Source: Shinella pollutisoli
GTDB taxonomy: Bacteria; Pseudomonadota; Alphaproteobacteria; Rhizobiales; Rhizobiaceae
NCBI RefSeq assembly: GCF_024609765.1
Contig: NZ_JANFDG010000003.1
Location: 124,001 to 188,000 of the forward strand
Reading direction: 5' to 3'
DNA length: 64,000 bases
Position numbers and translations under genes: made by a program. Every line of letters starts with the position of its first letter. Positions within the stretch are counted from its first letter, which is position 1. The notes under the pieces are model-generated. The model was not told the origin of the DNA. It did not search any database and saw nothing but the letters and a program-made list of their open reading frames with translations. Positions 36,719-46,652 of the stretch are shown here, piece after piece.

Positions 36719-37159
36719 TCAGCCCTGGATATCGATGCCGGCCTGTTGCTGCGCCAGATAGCTGCGCAGTTTATCCCCGGGCCTTGCGAGCTGCACCATC
36801 TCGCTGTCGGGGATCCTGGCGGCATCCAGGGAGCCGGGGCCGAACACCTTGCCCGCGAGGTTGAAGACCCGGCCTTCGAAGCGCACGCCGATCACGTCGA
36901 GGTCTTCGCCCGCATTGAGCCTTTCGGTGGAAATCTGCTCCTTCAGCGAAAGACTGGCGAAGAGATAGTCCTTGTTTGACATCTTCATCTGTTGCCCCTG
37001 AAGCTCCTTCAGCTCGGCCAGCAGGCTTGCCAGCTTGTCCGGCCGGGGCTTTGTCAGCGAGGCGGTTTCCTGTCCGGCGAGATCGGAGCCGGATTTTGAC
37101 CGCTCCGCGGCATGGCGGCCGGTGAAGGCGGAATAGGACGTCGATCCGATTGTCGTCAT
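36719..37159 (-). CDS. Unknown protein
   Basis: A 146-residue protein I do not recognise. It has a Ser/Thr-rich start (MTTIGSTSYSAFTGRHAAERSKSG), a helix with Leu/Lys heptads (KLASLLAELKELQGQQMKMSNKDYLFASLSLKEQ) and a beta-rich middle (LDVIGVRFEGRVFNLAGKVFG). No signal peptide is visible. GGAGAG precedes the ATG at 37159; a GTG five codons upstream is less likely. It stands alone between the DadA-like gene and the Lrp regulator. Confidence 0.7.
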   Translation of the reverse strand: MTTIGSTSYSAFTGRHAAERSKSGSDLAGQETASLTKPRPDKLASLLAELKELQGQQMKMSNKDYLFASLSLKEQISTERLNAGEDLDVIGVRFEGRVFNLAGKVFGPGSLDAARIPDSEMVQLARPGDKLRSYLAQQQAGIDIQG

Positions 37160-37240
37160 GGCATATCTCTCCACGGTTGTTTCCGATACCTGCCATGCAA
37201 TCCTTGCGCCGGCCTAGCCATTCGCCTCCGGCGTCCTGCC

Positions 37241-37681
37241 CTATCGCCTGATCCGCGTCGACAGGATGATCGACGACAGCGTGCGCTCCACGCCGTCGAT
37301 GGCGCCGATGCGGTCGATCAGGTGGTCGAGCTCGGCGATGGAGGCGGCCTCCACCACGGCGATCAGGTCGAAGCTGCCGCTGACGGAATGGAGCGTGCGC
37401 ACCGCGGAGATCGCGTGCAGCTCCGTCGTGATGCGGGCGAGCGTCTTCGGGGCGATGGTGATCAGCACATGCGCGCGCACCATGCCGCTCTCGTAGGCGT
37501 CCGAAAGCCGGACGCCGTAGCCGGCGATCACCCCGTCGCGCTCCAGCCTCTCGATCTTCGCCTGCACCGTCGTGCGCGACAGGCCGAGCCTGCGGGCGAT
37601 CTCCGCCACCGGCGCGCGCGCGTTCTCGCTGAGGATGGACAGAAGCGCCCGGTCCTTCGGGCCTAGCGTCGATATGTTCAT
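37241..37681 (-). CDS. Lrp/AsnC-family regulator
   Basis: A 146-residue regulator: helix-turn-helix at about residues 10-55 (LLSILSENARAPVAEIARRLGLSRTTVQAKIERLERDGVI), then an RAM ligand domain with VSGSFDLIAVVEAASIAELDHLIDRIGAIDGV. Divergent from the lysine-dehydrogenase-like gene with 113 bp between them, it is the obvious candidate for controlling that gene in response to an amino acid. Confidence 0.93.
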   Translation of the reverse strand: MNISTLGPKDRALLSILSENARAPVAEIARRLGLSRTTVQAKIERLERDGVIAGYGVRLSDAYESGMVRAHVLITIAPKTLARITTELHAISAVRTLHSVSGSFDLIAVVEAASIAELDHLIDRIGAIDGVERTLSSIILSTRIRR

Positions 37682-37794
37682 TTCCGTCGTCGTTTCGCCG
37701 ATCGAGATCGCTCATTATGCCAGATACGGCGCTTTAAATCGACAGGCTTCGCGAGGAGAATCCGGCCCACATCCCGATTCCGGAGGAAGCATAC

Positions 37795-38895
37795 ATGAAG
37801 GACATCGTCGTCATCGGCGCAGGCAAGATCGGCTCGACCATCGCCCGCCTGCTCGCCCATAGCGGGGACTACCGCGTCACGGTCGCCGACCGTGCCGAAG
37901 AGCAGCTTGCGGCGATCGAGAGCCATCCGGCCGTCTCCACCGCCATGGTCGACATCGCCGACGGCGCCGCGCTGCGCACGCTGCTTGCCGGCAAGTTCGC
38001 CGTGCTCTCGGCCGCCCCCTATCATCTGACGGTCGCCATCGCCGAGGCGGCGGCGGATGCCGGCGTGCACTATCTCGACCTCACCGAGGACGTCGAATCC
38101 ACCCGCCAGGTCAAGCGGATCGCCGCGAACGCCAAGACCGCCTTCATCCCGCAGTGCGGGCTTGCGCCGGGCTTCATCTCCATCGTCGCCAACGACCTCG
38201 CCAGCCGCTTCGACACGCTCGACAGCGTGCGCATGCGCGTCGGCGCGCTGCCGCAGTACCCGTCGAATGCGCTCAACTACAATCTCACCTGGAGCACGGA
38301 CGGCGTCATCAACGAATATATCGAGCCCTGCGAGGCGATCGTCGAGGGCGCGCTGATCGAGGTGCCGGCGCTGGAGGAACGCGAGGAGTTCTCGCTCGAC
38401 GGCGTCACCTACGAGGCCTTCAACACCTCGGGCGGCCTCGGCACGCTCTGCGAATCGCTGAAGGGCAAGGTCCGCACGCTGAACTACAAGACGATCCGCT
38501 ATCCGGGCCACGCCGCCATCATGAAGGCGCTGCTCAACGATCTGGGGCTCCGTCACCGCCGCGAGGTGCTGAAGGACATCTTCGAGAACGCGCTGCCGAC
38601 CACCACGCAGGACGTCGTCATCATCTTCGTCACCGTCTCGGGCCGCAAGGACGGCCGCCTGATCCAGGAGACCTACGCCAACAAGGTCTACAGCGCGCCG
38701 ATCGCCGGCCGCCTGCATTCGGCGATCCAGATCACCACCGCCGGCTCGATCTGCGCCGTGCTCGACATGCTGGCCGACGGGACGCTCAGGGCCAAGGGTT
38801 TCGTGCGCCAGGAGGAGATCGCGCTGACCGCCTTCCTCGCCAACCGCTTCGGCCACTACTACGCCCAGGAGCAGCGCGGCGCCCACGCCGCCTGA
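37795..38895 (+). CDS. Saccharopine dehydrogenase-family protein, probable lysine 6-dehydrogenase
   Basis: A 366-residue NAD(P)-dependent enzyme: Rossmann motif VIGAGKIGSTIARLL at the N-terminus and YLDLTEDVESTRQVKRIA further on, ending with a substrate domain (APGFISIVANDLA). In this fold lysine 6-dehydrogenase oxidises lysine to aminoadipate semialdehyde/piperideine-6-carboxylate, and saccharopine dehydrogenase acts on saccharopine. The nearby aldehyde dehydrogenase and pipecolate-oxidase-like genes favour the lysine role. GGAGGA precedes the ATG. Confidence 0.8.
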   Translation: MKDIVVIGAGKIGSTIARLLAHSGDYRVTVADRAEEQLAAIESHPAVSTAMVDIADGAALRTLLAGKFAVLSAAPYHLTVAIAEAAADAGVHYLDLTEDVESTRQVKRIAANAKTAFIPQCGLAPGFISIVANDLASRFDTLDSVRMRVGALPQYPSNALNYNLTWSTDGVINEYIEPCEAIVEGALIEVPALEEREEFSLDGVTYEAFNTSGGLGTLCESLKGKVRTLNYKTIRYPGHAAIMKALLNDLGLRHRREVLKDIFENALPTTTQDVVIIFVTVSGRKDGRLIQETYANKVYSAPIAGRLHSAIQITTAGSICAVLDMLADGTLRAKGFVRQEEIALTAFLANRFGHYYAQEQRGAHAA

Positions 38896-38910
38896 TTCCC
38901 GAAACCCGTT

Positions 38911-38938
38911 CGACGCCCCGGTTGCCGCCGGGGCGTCG
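38911..38938 (+). repeat. GC-rich hairpin after the lysine-dehydrogenase-like gene
   Basis: CGACGCCCCGG and CCGGGGCGTCG are exact inverted 11-mers with a six-base loop, 15 bp past the stop. There is no T-run, so it may aid termination or RNA stability. Confidence 0.55.
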
Positions 38939-39002
38939 CCATGACTGCGGCTCACTCCGCGGGGAAGAGAGAACGCCCACCAAGGGCGCGGTCAATAAAA
39001 AT

Positions 39003-39021
39003 GGGGGGCTCGAAGCCCCCC
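39003..39021. terminator. Bidirectional terminator between convergent genes
   Basis: GGGGGGCT-CGA-AGCCCCCC with AATAAAAAT on one side and TCTTT on the other. It lies between the convergent dehydrogenase and aminotransferase genes and can serve both. Confidence 0.8.
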
Positions 39022-39043
39022 TCTTTCCGTTCCGGCCCGGTGG

Positions 39044-40282
<1,239 letters not shown>

Positions 40283-40297
40283 CTACTCGATGTCGCC

Positions 40298-41824
40298 CTA
40301 TTCAATATCGAAGGAGACGCCCTGGGCGAGCGGCAGCGCCTTCGAATAGTTCACCGTGTTGGTGGCGCGGCGCATATAGGCCTTCCAGGCGTCTGAGCCG
40401 GATTCGCGGCCGCCGCCGGTCTCCTTCTCGCCGCCGAAGGCGCCGCCGATCTCCGCGCCCGAGGTGCCGATGTTGACATTGGCGATGCCGCAGTCGGAGC
40501 CGTCGGCCGAGAGGAACCGCTCGGCCTCCTGCATGTTCAGCGTGAAGATCGACGAGGAGAGGCCGGCGGCCACCGCGTTGTGATCGTCCAGCACCGCGTC
40601 GAAGTCCGAATACTTCATGACGTAGAGGATCGGCGCGAAGGTCTCTTCCAGAACCGGGCCGGCCTGCTTCGGCATCTCGACGATGGCGGGCTTGACGTAA
40701 TAGGCCGTGTCCTTGCCGGCGTCGGTGACGCGCTCGCCGCCGGTGACGGTGCCGCCCTCGGCCTTGGCCGCTTCCAGCGCCTTCTGCATGGCGTCATAGG
40801 CCTGCCTGTCGACGAGCGGGCCGACCAGCGCCGAGGTTTCCAGCGGATTGCCGACGGAGACGCTCGTGTAGGCCTTCTTCAGGCGCGGCACGAGCTCACC
40901 GTAGACGCTCTCGTGCACGAAGAGGCGGCGCAGCGTCGTGCAGCGCTGGCCGGCGGTGCCCATGGCGCCGAAGGCAATCGCGCGCAGCGCCATGTCGAGG
41001 TCGGCCGAGGGGCAGACGATGCCGGCATTGTTGCCGCCGAGCTCGAGGATCGAGCGGGCGAAGCGCTTTGCCAGCCGCGGGCCGACCTCGCGGCCCATGC
41101 GGGTCGAACCGGTGGCCGAGACGAGCGCGACCTTCGGATGGTCGACCAGCGCCTCGCCGATCGCGCGGTCGCCGACCAGCACCTGGGAGAGGTTTGCCGG
41201 CGCGTCGCCGAAGCGGGCGATGGCGCGTTCGAGGATCGCCTGGGAGGCGAGGGCGGTGAGCGGCGTCTTCTCCGACGGCTTCCAGACGATGGCGTTGCCG
41301 GCGACGAGCGCGAGCGCGGCGTTCCACGACCAGACGGCGACCGGGAAGTTGAAGGCCGAGATGATGCCGACGACGCCGAGCGGATGCCAGGTCTCCATCA
41401 TGCGGTGGCCGGGGCGCTCGGTGGCGATGGTGAGGCCGTAGAGCTGGCGGGAGAGGCCGACGGCGAAATCGCAGATGTCGATCATCTCCTGCACCTCGCC
41501 GAGGCCCTCGGAGGCGATCTTGCCGGCCTCGATGGAGACGAGGCGGCCGAGATCAGCCTTGGCGGCGCGCAGCTCCTCGCCGAGCAGGCGCACCAGCTCG
41601 CCGCGCTTCGGCGCCGGCACCAGGCGCCAGGCCTTGAAGGCTTCATGGGCGGCATCGATCGCCTTGCCGGCCTCGGCGGCGGAGACGGTCTTGAGCCTGG
41701 CGATCTCCTCGCCGCTCACCGGGCTGTAGGAGGCCATGTCGCCGCCCTGCCAGGCGGCGCGCGCGACGCCGAGCTTGTCGAGAAGGGTTGCGGTTTCGGC
41801 TTTCACGTCGACGGTCTTAGTCAT
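40298..41824 (-). CDS. amaB: Aldehyde dehydrogenase, AmaB-like (aminoadipate semialdehyde dehydrogenase)
   Basis: A 508-residue NAD(P)-dependent dehydrogenase. LELGGNNAGIVCPSADLD carries the catalytic Glu region, GTAGQRCTTLRRLFVHE holds the catalytic Cys, and IISAFNFPVAVWSWNAALALVAGN is the nucleotide fold. The sequence type (AASADH/Pcd, antiquitin-like) oxidises piperideine-6-carboxylate/aminoadipate semialdehyde to 2-aminoadipate. GGGAGA precedes the ATG at 41824; a longer frame to 41890 is ignored. It is transcribed with the aminotransferase and divergently from the LysR gene. Confidence 0.87.
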   Translation of the reverse strand: MTKTVDVKAETATLLDKLGVARAAWQGGDMASYSPVSGEEIARLKTVSAAEAGKAIDAAHEAFKAWRLVPAPKRGELVRLLGEELRAAKADLGRLVSIEAGKIASEGLGEVQEMIDICDFAVGLSRQLYGLTIATERPGHRMMETWHPLGVVGIISAFNFPVAVWSWNAALALVAGNAIVWKPSEKTPLTALASQAILERAIARFGDAPANLSQVLVGDRAIGEALVDHPKVALVSATGSTRMGREVGPRLAKRFARSILELGGNNAGIVCPSADLDMALRAIAFGAMGTAGQRCTTLRRLFVHESVYGELVPRLKKAYTSVSVGNPLETSALVGPLVDRQAYDAMQKALEAAKAEGGTVTGGERVTDAGKDTAYYVKPAIVEMPKQAGPVLEETFAPILYVMKYSDFDAVLDDHNAVAAGLSSSIFTLNMQEAERFLSADGSDCGIANVNIGTSGAEIGGAFGGEKETGGGRESGSDAWKAYMRRATNTVNYSKALPLAQGVSFDIE

Positions 41825-42042
41825 GGGGTCTCCCTGTTCGTCCTGTCTTGCGCTGGCGCGCCATGTTGACGATGCGCGGGCGGATTTCAAGCGCCCGCCC
41901 GGTCACGCGGAAAGCCCGCGCCGCCGGAATCCTCTTTCGCGGCGCGCGGTCTCGTCCTAAAAGGTCATTCTCGAAATGGATCATAACGGATCGCCGCGAC
42001 CGGCGATTGCGACCGTTTTGACTATGTTGATGCGAGGAACGA

Positions 42043-42936
42043 ATGAAGCTGAGCCGCCGGCTGATCCCGGACGTCACCACGCTGCAGGCTTTCGAGTGCG
42101 CGGCCCGCCACGGCAGCTTCACGCAGGCCGCCCATGAGCTGAACCTGACGCAGAGCGCCGTCAGCCGGCAGATCAAGGACCTGGAGGAGCAGATCGGCGT
42201 GCTCTTGTTCGAGCGCGTGCGCCAGCGCGTCGTGCTGTCGGAGGACGGCCGGCGCTTCCTGCCGGAGGTGCGCAAGCTCCTGCACCAGACCGAGGAGACG
42301 ATGCTGCGCGCCATGGCGACGGCCTCGTCCGAGCACAGCCTCAGCCTCGCGACGCTGCCGACCTTCGGCAGCCGCTGGCTGACGCCGCGCCTGCCGGGCT
42401 TCCTCGCGCAATATCCGGGCACCGTGCTCAACATCGCCTCGCGCTCGGAACCCTTCGATTTCGACGAGGAGAATTTCGACCTCGCCATCCATTACGGCCA
42501 GCCGGTCTGGGCGCGGGCGGCCTGCTCCTATCTCTGCGGCGAGGTGATCCTGCCGGTGGCGAGCCCCGCGCTTCTGGAAAGCTGGCGGCTTGCCGATCCG
42601 AAGGATCTGGAGCGGGCGCCGCTCCTCCATCTCGCCACCCGGCCGAAGCTCTGGGCGCAATGGTTCGAGCTCACGGGGGCGTCGGCGGAGACCGCCTATC
42701 GCGGCAACCGCTTCGACCAGTTCTCGATGGTCATCGAGGCCGCGCTCGCCGGGCTCGGCTTCGCTCTGGTGCCGCTCTACCTGATCGAGCAGGAGATCGC
42801 CGGCGGCCGTCTCGCCGTCGTCTTCGACCGGCCGATGCAGACGGAGAACAGCTACTATCTCGTCGTGCCGGAGGGAAAGCTCGAAAACCCGCTGAGCCAG
42901 GCTTTTCGCGCCTGGATCGTCGGGCAGGTCCGGTAA
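42043..42936 (+). CDS. LysR-family regulator (GcvA-like)
   Basis: A 297-residue regulator with the N-terminal helix-turn-helix TLQAFECAARHGSFTQAAHELNLTQSAVSRQIKDLEEQIGVLLFER and a C-terminal effector domain. Divergent from amaB with a 218-bp intergenic region and upstream of the AmaA-like gene, it probably activates lysine/pipecolate genes. The inducer is inferred only. Confidence 0.93.
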   Translation: MKLSRRLIPDVTTLQAFECAARHGSFTQAAHELNLTQSAVSRQIKDLEEQIGVLLFERVRQRVVLSEDGRRFLPEVRKLLHQTEETMLRAMATASSEHSLSLATLPTFGSRWLTPRLPGFLAQYPGTVLNIASRSEPFDFDEENFDLAIHYGQPVWARAACSYLCGEVILPVASPALLESWRLADPKDLERAPLLHLATRPKLWAQWFELTGASAETAYRGNRFDQFSMVIEAALAGLGFALVPLYLIEQEIAGGRLAVVFDRPMQTENSYYLVVPEGKLENPLSQAFRAWIVGQVR

Positions 42937-42938
42937 AG

Positions 42939-42982
42939 GCAATTCCGGCAAAAGTGTACAGCGGTCTCGCGTCCGGAATCGC
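42939..42982. repeat. Short dispersed palindromic repeat, copy 1
   Basis: A 44-bp sequence beginning GCAATTCCGGCAAAAG and ending GTCCGGAATCGC; its ends are inverted. It starts 3 bp past the LysR stop. A similar sequence lies at 53785-53831, also directly after a gene. Confidence 0.6.
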
Positions 42983-43106
42983 ATGAAAACGAGGGGCCTC
43001 ATGCCGGACAGGCATGATCCCGTTCCGATTTTTCGCTTCCTTACCCGCGCGCGATCGCCGATTGTGGCCCCGTCGCATTCCTCCCTCGCCGAAAAGACAG
43101 ACGCCC

Positions 43107-44390
43107 ATGCTCAACGATCCGCGCTCCCATGGCCTTTGGGAGATGACCGCCCCGCCCGCGCCCGAAACCGTCGCCTTCTCCGGCCGGCTGGAGACGGACG
43201 TGGTGGTGGTCGGGGGCGGCTATACGGGCTTCTCCGCCGCGCTCCATCTCGCCGAGCGCGGCGTGCGCGTCGTGCTTCTGGAGGGGGCGGAGATCGGCTT
43301 CGGCGGCTCGGGGCGCAATGTCGGCCTCGTCAATGCCGGCATGTGGGTGATGCCCGACGAGCTGCCGGGCGTGCTCGGCAAGGATTACGGCGGGCGGCTG
43401 CTCGACCTGCTCGGCAATGCGCCGCGCGCCGTCTTCGACCTCGTCGCAAAGCACGGGATCGACTGCGAGGCGATGCCGGTCGGCACGCTGCACTGCGCGG
43501 TCGGCCGTTCCGGGCTCGACGAGCTTGCGGCACGCGCCGAACAGTGGGCCCGTCACGGCGCGCCGGTGCGCCTGCTCGACGCGGCCGAGACGGCGGCGAA
43601 GGTCGGCACGACGGCCTATGCCGGATCGCTCCTCGACCTGCGCGCCGGCACGATCCAGCCGCTCGCCTATGTGCGCGGCCTTGCCCGCGCGGCGATCGCC
43701 GCCGGCGCCGATGTCTTCACGGGCAGCCCGGTCACGGACGCGGAGCGGAGCGGCGGGCGCTGGACGGTGAAGACGGCGCGCGGCAGCGTCACGGCCGGCT
43801 GGGTCGTCGTCGCCACCAACGCCTATACCGTCGCGCCCTGGGCCGAGGTCCGGGCGGAGCTCGTCCACCTGCCCTATTTCAACTTCGCCACCGTGCCGCT
43901 TTCGCCCGAGATGCAGGCGAAGATCCTGCCGGAGCGGCAGGGCGCGTGGGATACGCGCGAAGTGCTCTCCTCCTTCCGCTTCGACAGGCGCGGCCGGCTG
44001 GTGTTCGGCAGCGTCGGGGCGCTCCGCGGCACCGGCACCGCGATCCACAGGGCCTGGGCGCGGCGCGCGCTGAAGAAGCTCTTCCCCGAGATCGGCGACG
44101 TCGCCTTCGAGGCGGAATGGTACGGCAAGATCGGCATGACGACGGACGCGCTGCCGCGCTTCCACAGGCTTGCGGAGAATGTCGTCGGCTTCAGCGGCTA
44201 CAACGGCCGGGGGATCGCCCCCGGCACCGTCTTCGGCCGCACGCTCGCGCGGCTGATCGCCGGCGAGATCGCCGAGACGGACCTGCCGCTGCCCGTCACC
44301 GATCCCGCCGCCCGGTCCTTCCGTTCGCTGCGCGAGGGCTATTACGAACTGGGCGCGCAGATCGCCCATTTCTCGGGCGCGCGGTTCTAG
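43107..44390 (+). CDS. amaA: FAD-dependent oxidase, AmaA-like (probable L-pipecolate oxidase)
   Basis: A 427-residue DAO-family flavoprotein: DVVVVGGGYTGFSAALHLAERGVRVVLLEG, then GFGGSGRNVGLVNAGMWV as in L-pipecolate oxidases, and GFSGYNGRGIAPGTVFGRTLA at the end. It would oxidise L-pipecolate to piperideine-6-carboxylate, feeding AmaB. The ATG at 43107 fits the family; its ribosome site is weak and the frame is open to 43014. Function rests on context with the AmaB-like and LysR genes. Confidence 0.75.
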   Translation: MLNDPRSHGLWEMTAPPAPETVAFSGRLETDVVVVGGGYTGFSAALHLAERGVRVVLLEGAEIGFGGSGRNVGLVNAGMWVMPDELPGVLGKDYGGRLLDLLGNAPRAVFDLVAKHGIDCEAMPVGTLHCAVGRSGLDELAARAEQWARHGAPVRLLDAAETAAKVGTTAYAGSLLDLRAGTIQPLAYVRGLARAAIAAGADVFTGSPVTDAERSGGRWTVKTARGSVTAGWVVVATNAYTVAPWAEVRAELVHLPYFNFATVPLSPEMQAKILPERQGAWDTREVLSSFRFDRRGRLVFGSVGALRGTGTAIHRAWARRALKKLFPEIGDVAFEAEWYGKIGMTTDALPRFHRLAENVVGFSGYNGRGIAPGTVFGRTLARLIAGEIAETDLPLPVTDPAARSFRSLREGYYELGAQIAHFSGARF

Positions 44391-44394
44391 GTTT

Positions 44395-45594
44395 CTAGTG
44401 CCGGCTTCCGGGCAGGCGCGGCAAGAGCACCGTCAGGATGCCGAGAAGCGGCAGGTAGGAGCAGACGCGGTAGACGAAGTCGATGCCGTGGCTGTCGGCA
44501 TAGACGCCGAGGATCGCCGCCCCCAGCCCGCCCGCACCGAAGGCGAAGCCGAAGAAGATGCCGGCGATCAGGCCGACGCGGCCCGGCACCAGCTCCTGCG
44601 CGAAGACGACGATCGCCGAGAAGGCCGAGGAGAAGACGAGGCCGATCACGACGGTCAGCACGCCCGTCCAGAACAGGTCGGCATAGGGCAGCATCAGCGC
44701 GAAGGGGATGACGCCGAGGATCGACAGCCAGATGACGAAGCGCGCGCCGTAGCGGTCGCCGATCGGCCCGCCGAGGAAGACGCCGGCCGCCGATGCGCCG
44801 AGGAAGAGGAACAGCATCAGCTGCGCCTCGCGCACGCCGAGCCCGAAGCGCTCGATCGTGTAGAAGGTGAAATAGCTGGAGATGCTGGAGATGTAGACGT
44901 TCTTCGTCGTCGTCAGGAGGACGAGGACGAGGAGCGCCCAGACCACCCGGTTCTTCGGTAGCGGCAGCGCGCGGCTCGCCTGCGGCCGGCCGGCGGCGAG
45001 CCTCCGCTCGCCGGCATACCAGTTGCCGACCCAGGTGAGGATGCCCATGCCGACGAGGGCGATCGCCGAGAACCAGGCGAGGCTCGTCTGGCCGAAGGGC
45101 ATCACGATGAAGGCGGCGAGCAGCGGCCCGATGGCGGTGCCGGCATTGCCGCCGACCTGGAACATCGACTGCGCGAAGCCGTGCCGGCCGCCCGAGGCGA
45201 GCCGCGCCACGCGCGAGGATTCCGGATGGAAGACCGACGAGCCGAGGCCGATCAGGCAGGCGCCGGCCACCAGCACCGGGAAGCTGTGCGCATAGGCGAG
45301 CAGGATCAGCCCGCAGAACGTGCTGCCCATGCCGACCGGCAGCGAGAAGGGCATCGGCCAGCGGTCCGTCACCATGCCGACGGCCGGCTGCAGCAGCGAG
45401 GCGGTGACCTGGAAGGCGAGCGTCAGGAGGCCGATCTGCACGAAGTCGAGCGCATAGTTCTCCTTCAGCAGCGGATAGATCGAGGCGAGCAGCGACTGCA
45501 TGATGTCGTTCAGCATGTGGCACAGGCTGACGGCGAGAATGATGGAGAAGGTGGTGCGCGCAGGGGAAGGCGCGGCAGGCGTGACCGCCGACAT
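44395..45594 (-). CDS. fsr: MFS transporter, Fsr (fosmidomycin resistance) type
   Basis: A 399-residue protein with about twelve hydrophobic segments. LAVSLCHMLNDIMQSLLASIYPLLKE is the Fsr start, followed by GLGSSVFHPESSRVARLASGGRHGFAQSMFQVGGNAGTAIGPL. Fsr proteins export fosmidomycin and perhaps other compounds in the inner membrane. Only four bases separate its stop from the convergent oxidase. It is divergent from an AraC regulator. Confidence 0.92.
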   Translation of the reverse strand: MSAVTPAAPSPARTTFSIILAVSLCHMLNDIMQSLLASIYPLLKENYALDFVQIGLLTLAFQVTASLLQPAVGMVTDRWPMPFSLPVGMGSTFCGLILLAYAHSFPVLVAGACLIGLGSSVFHPESSRVARLASGGRHGFAQSMFQVGGNAGTAIGPLLAAFIVMPFGQTSLAWFSAIALVGMGILTWVGNWYAGERRLAAGRPQASRALPLPKNRVVWALLVLVLLTTTKNVYISSISSYFTFYTIERFGLGVREAQLMLFLFLGASAAGVFLGGPIGDRYGARFVIWLSILGVIPFALMLPYADLFWTGVLTVVIGLVFSSAFSAIVVFAQELVPGRVGLIAGIFFGFAFGAGGLGAAILGVYADSHGIDFVYRVCSYLPLLGILTVLLPRLPGSRH

Positions 45595-45670
45595 CTGGAC
45601 CTCGATCGTTTCGAGAAGGATTCAAAGCCCCTCCATACAGGGATTGCCCGCGGCCTGCTTTCGTGCTCTG

Positions 45671-45704
45671 GTCCATTTCTTACGCGTTCGGGCCAAAAAT
45701 GGAC
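45671..45704. promoter_or_regulatory. Inverted repeat over the AraC-gene start
   Basis: GTCCATTT (45671-45678) and AAATGGAC (45697-45704) are exact inverted 8-mers 18 bp apart, with the second overlapping the ATG at 45699. This would fit autoregulation or control of the divergent exporter gene. Confidence 0.45.
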
Positions 45705-46520
45705 AAACTGTCGCACGATCTCACCGCCTCCCTCGACGACGACCACCTGCGCAACCTGGCGTGGATGGAGCAGTCGAACGCCGACGTGCTGGTGCACAGC
45801 GCCGAGATCCCCGGCGGCTATGTCGTGCCGGCGCACAGCCACCGCCGCGCGCAGTTCCTCTGCGTCGTCGCCGGCGTCGTCCTCGTCGCGACGGTGCGCG
45901 GGCGCTGGATGATCCCGCCCGGCCACGCGCTGCTCATCCCGCGCGGGCTCCAACATTCGGTGGAGATGTACAGCGACGTGACGATGCGTTCGGTCTACGT
46001 CTTCTCCGACGAGGGGCTCGCGGGCTCGCCGGAACCGGCGGTGCTGGAGGTGACGGCGCTCGCCCATCACCTCCTCGACGAGGCGGTGCGCCACCGGCGG
46101 GTGAGCGACGACGCGCACCGGGCCGAACTCGTCACGGCGCTGCTGATGGACGAGATCGGGCGGCTGCGGGCGCGGCCGCTCGGCCTGCCCTTCCCCGCCC
46201 ATCCGCGGCTCGCCGCCCTCTGCCGCCGCTTCGTCGACGGGCCGTCGGCGGATGCGAAGATCGACGACTGGGCGGCGCGGCTCGCCATGAGCCGGCGCAG
46301 CTTCACGCGGCTCTTCCGCGAGGAGACGGGCGTTTCCTTCTCCACCTGGCGCCAGCAGGCGGCGATCTTCGCCTGCCTGCCGAAGCTCGCCGCCGGACTG
46401 CCGGTGACGCAGGTGGCGCTGGAGGCGGGTTACGACAGCGTGCCGGCCTTCACCACCATGTTCCGCCGCATGCTCGGCAGCTCGCCGAAATTGTACTTGC
46501 GCAGCCGCGAGGCAGCGTGA
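45699..46520 (+). CDS. AraC-family regulator with N-terminal cupin
   Basis: About 273 residues. The N-terminal cupin-like domain (VVPAHSHRRAQFLCVVAGVVLVATVRGRWMIPPGHALLIPRGLQHSV) carries His residues typical of the fold. The C-terminal pair of helix-turn-helices includes IDDWAARLAMSRRSFTRLFREETGVSFSTWRQQ and VTQVALEAGYDSVPAFTTMFRRMLGSSPKLYLR. A GTG 12 codons upstream is possible. It is divergent from fsr, so it most likely controls that exporter. Confidence 0.92.
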   Translation: MDKLSHDLTASLDDDHLRNLAWMEQSNADVLVHSAEIPGGYVVPAHSHRRAQFLCVVAGVVLVATVRGRWMIPPGHALLIPRGLQHSVEMYSDVTMRSVYVFSDEGLAGSPEPAVLEVTALAHHLLDEAVRHRRVSDDAHRAELVTALLMDEIGRLRARPLGLPFPAHPRLAALCRRFVDGPSADAKIDDWAARLAMSRRSFTRLFREETGVSFSTWRQQAAIFACLPKLAAGLPVTQVALEAGYDSVPAFTTMFRRMLGSSPKLYLRSREAA

Positions 46521-46652
46521 GTCTCAAAAAGACCGGCCGAGGACGCGATCGGGGCACTGTTTTCTGGTAGGGTTTGCGAGTAGGAAGGACGAAGCGGGAC
46601 CCAAACCGGGCCGCGGGACAGCCGGCAGCGCACAGGGCGCACGGAGACGACA

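Noticed and set aside
37112-37666. 184-codon plus-strand ORF over the Lrp gene
   Set aside because: Antisense shadow; the minus-strand Lrp protein has a clear helix-turn-helix and ligand domain.
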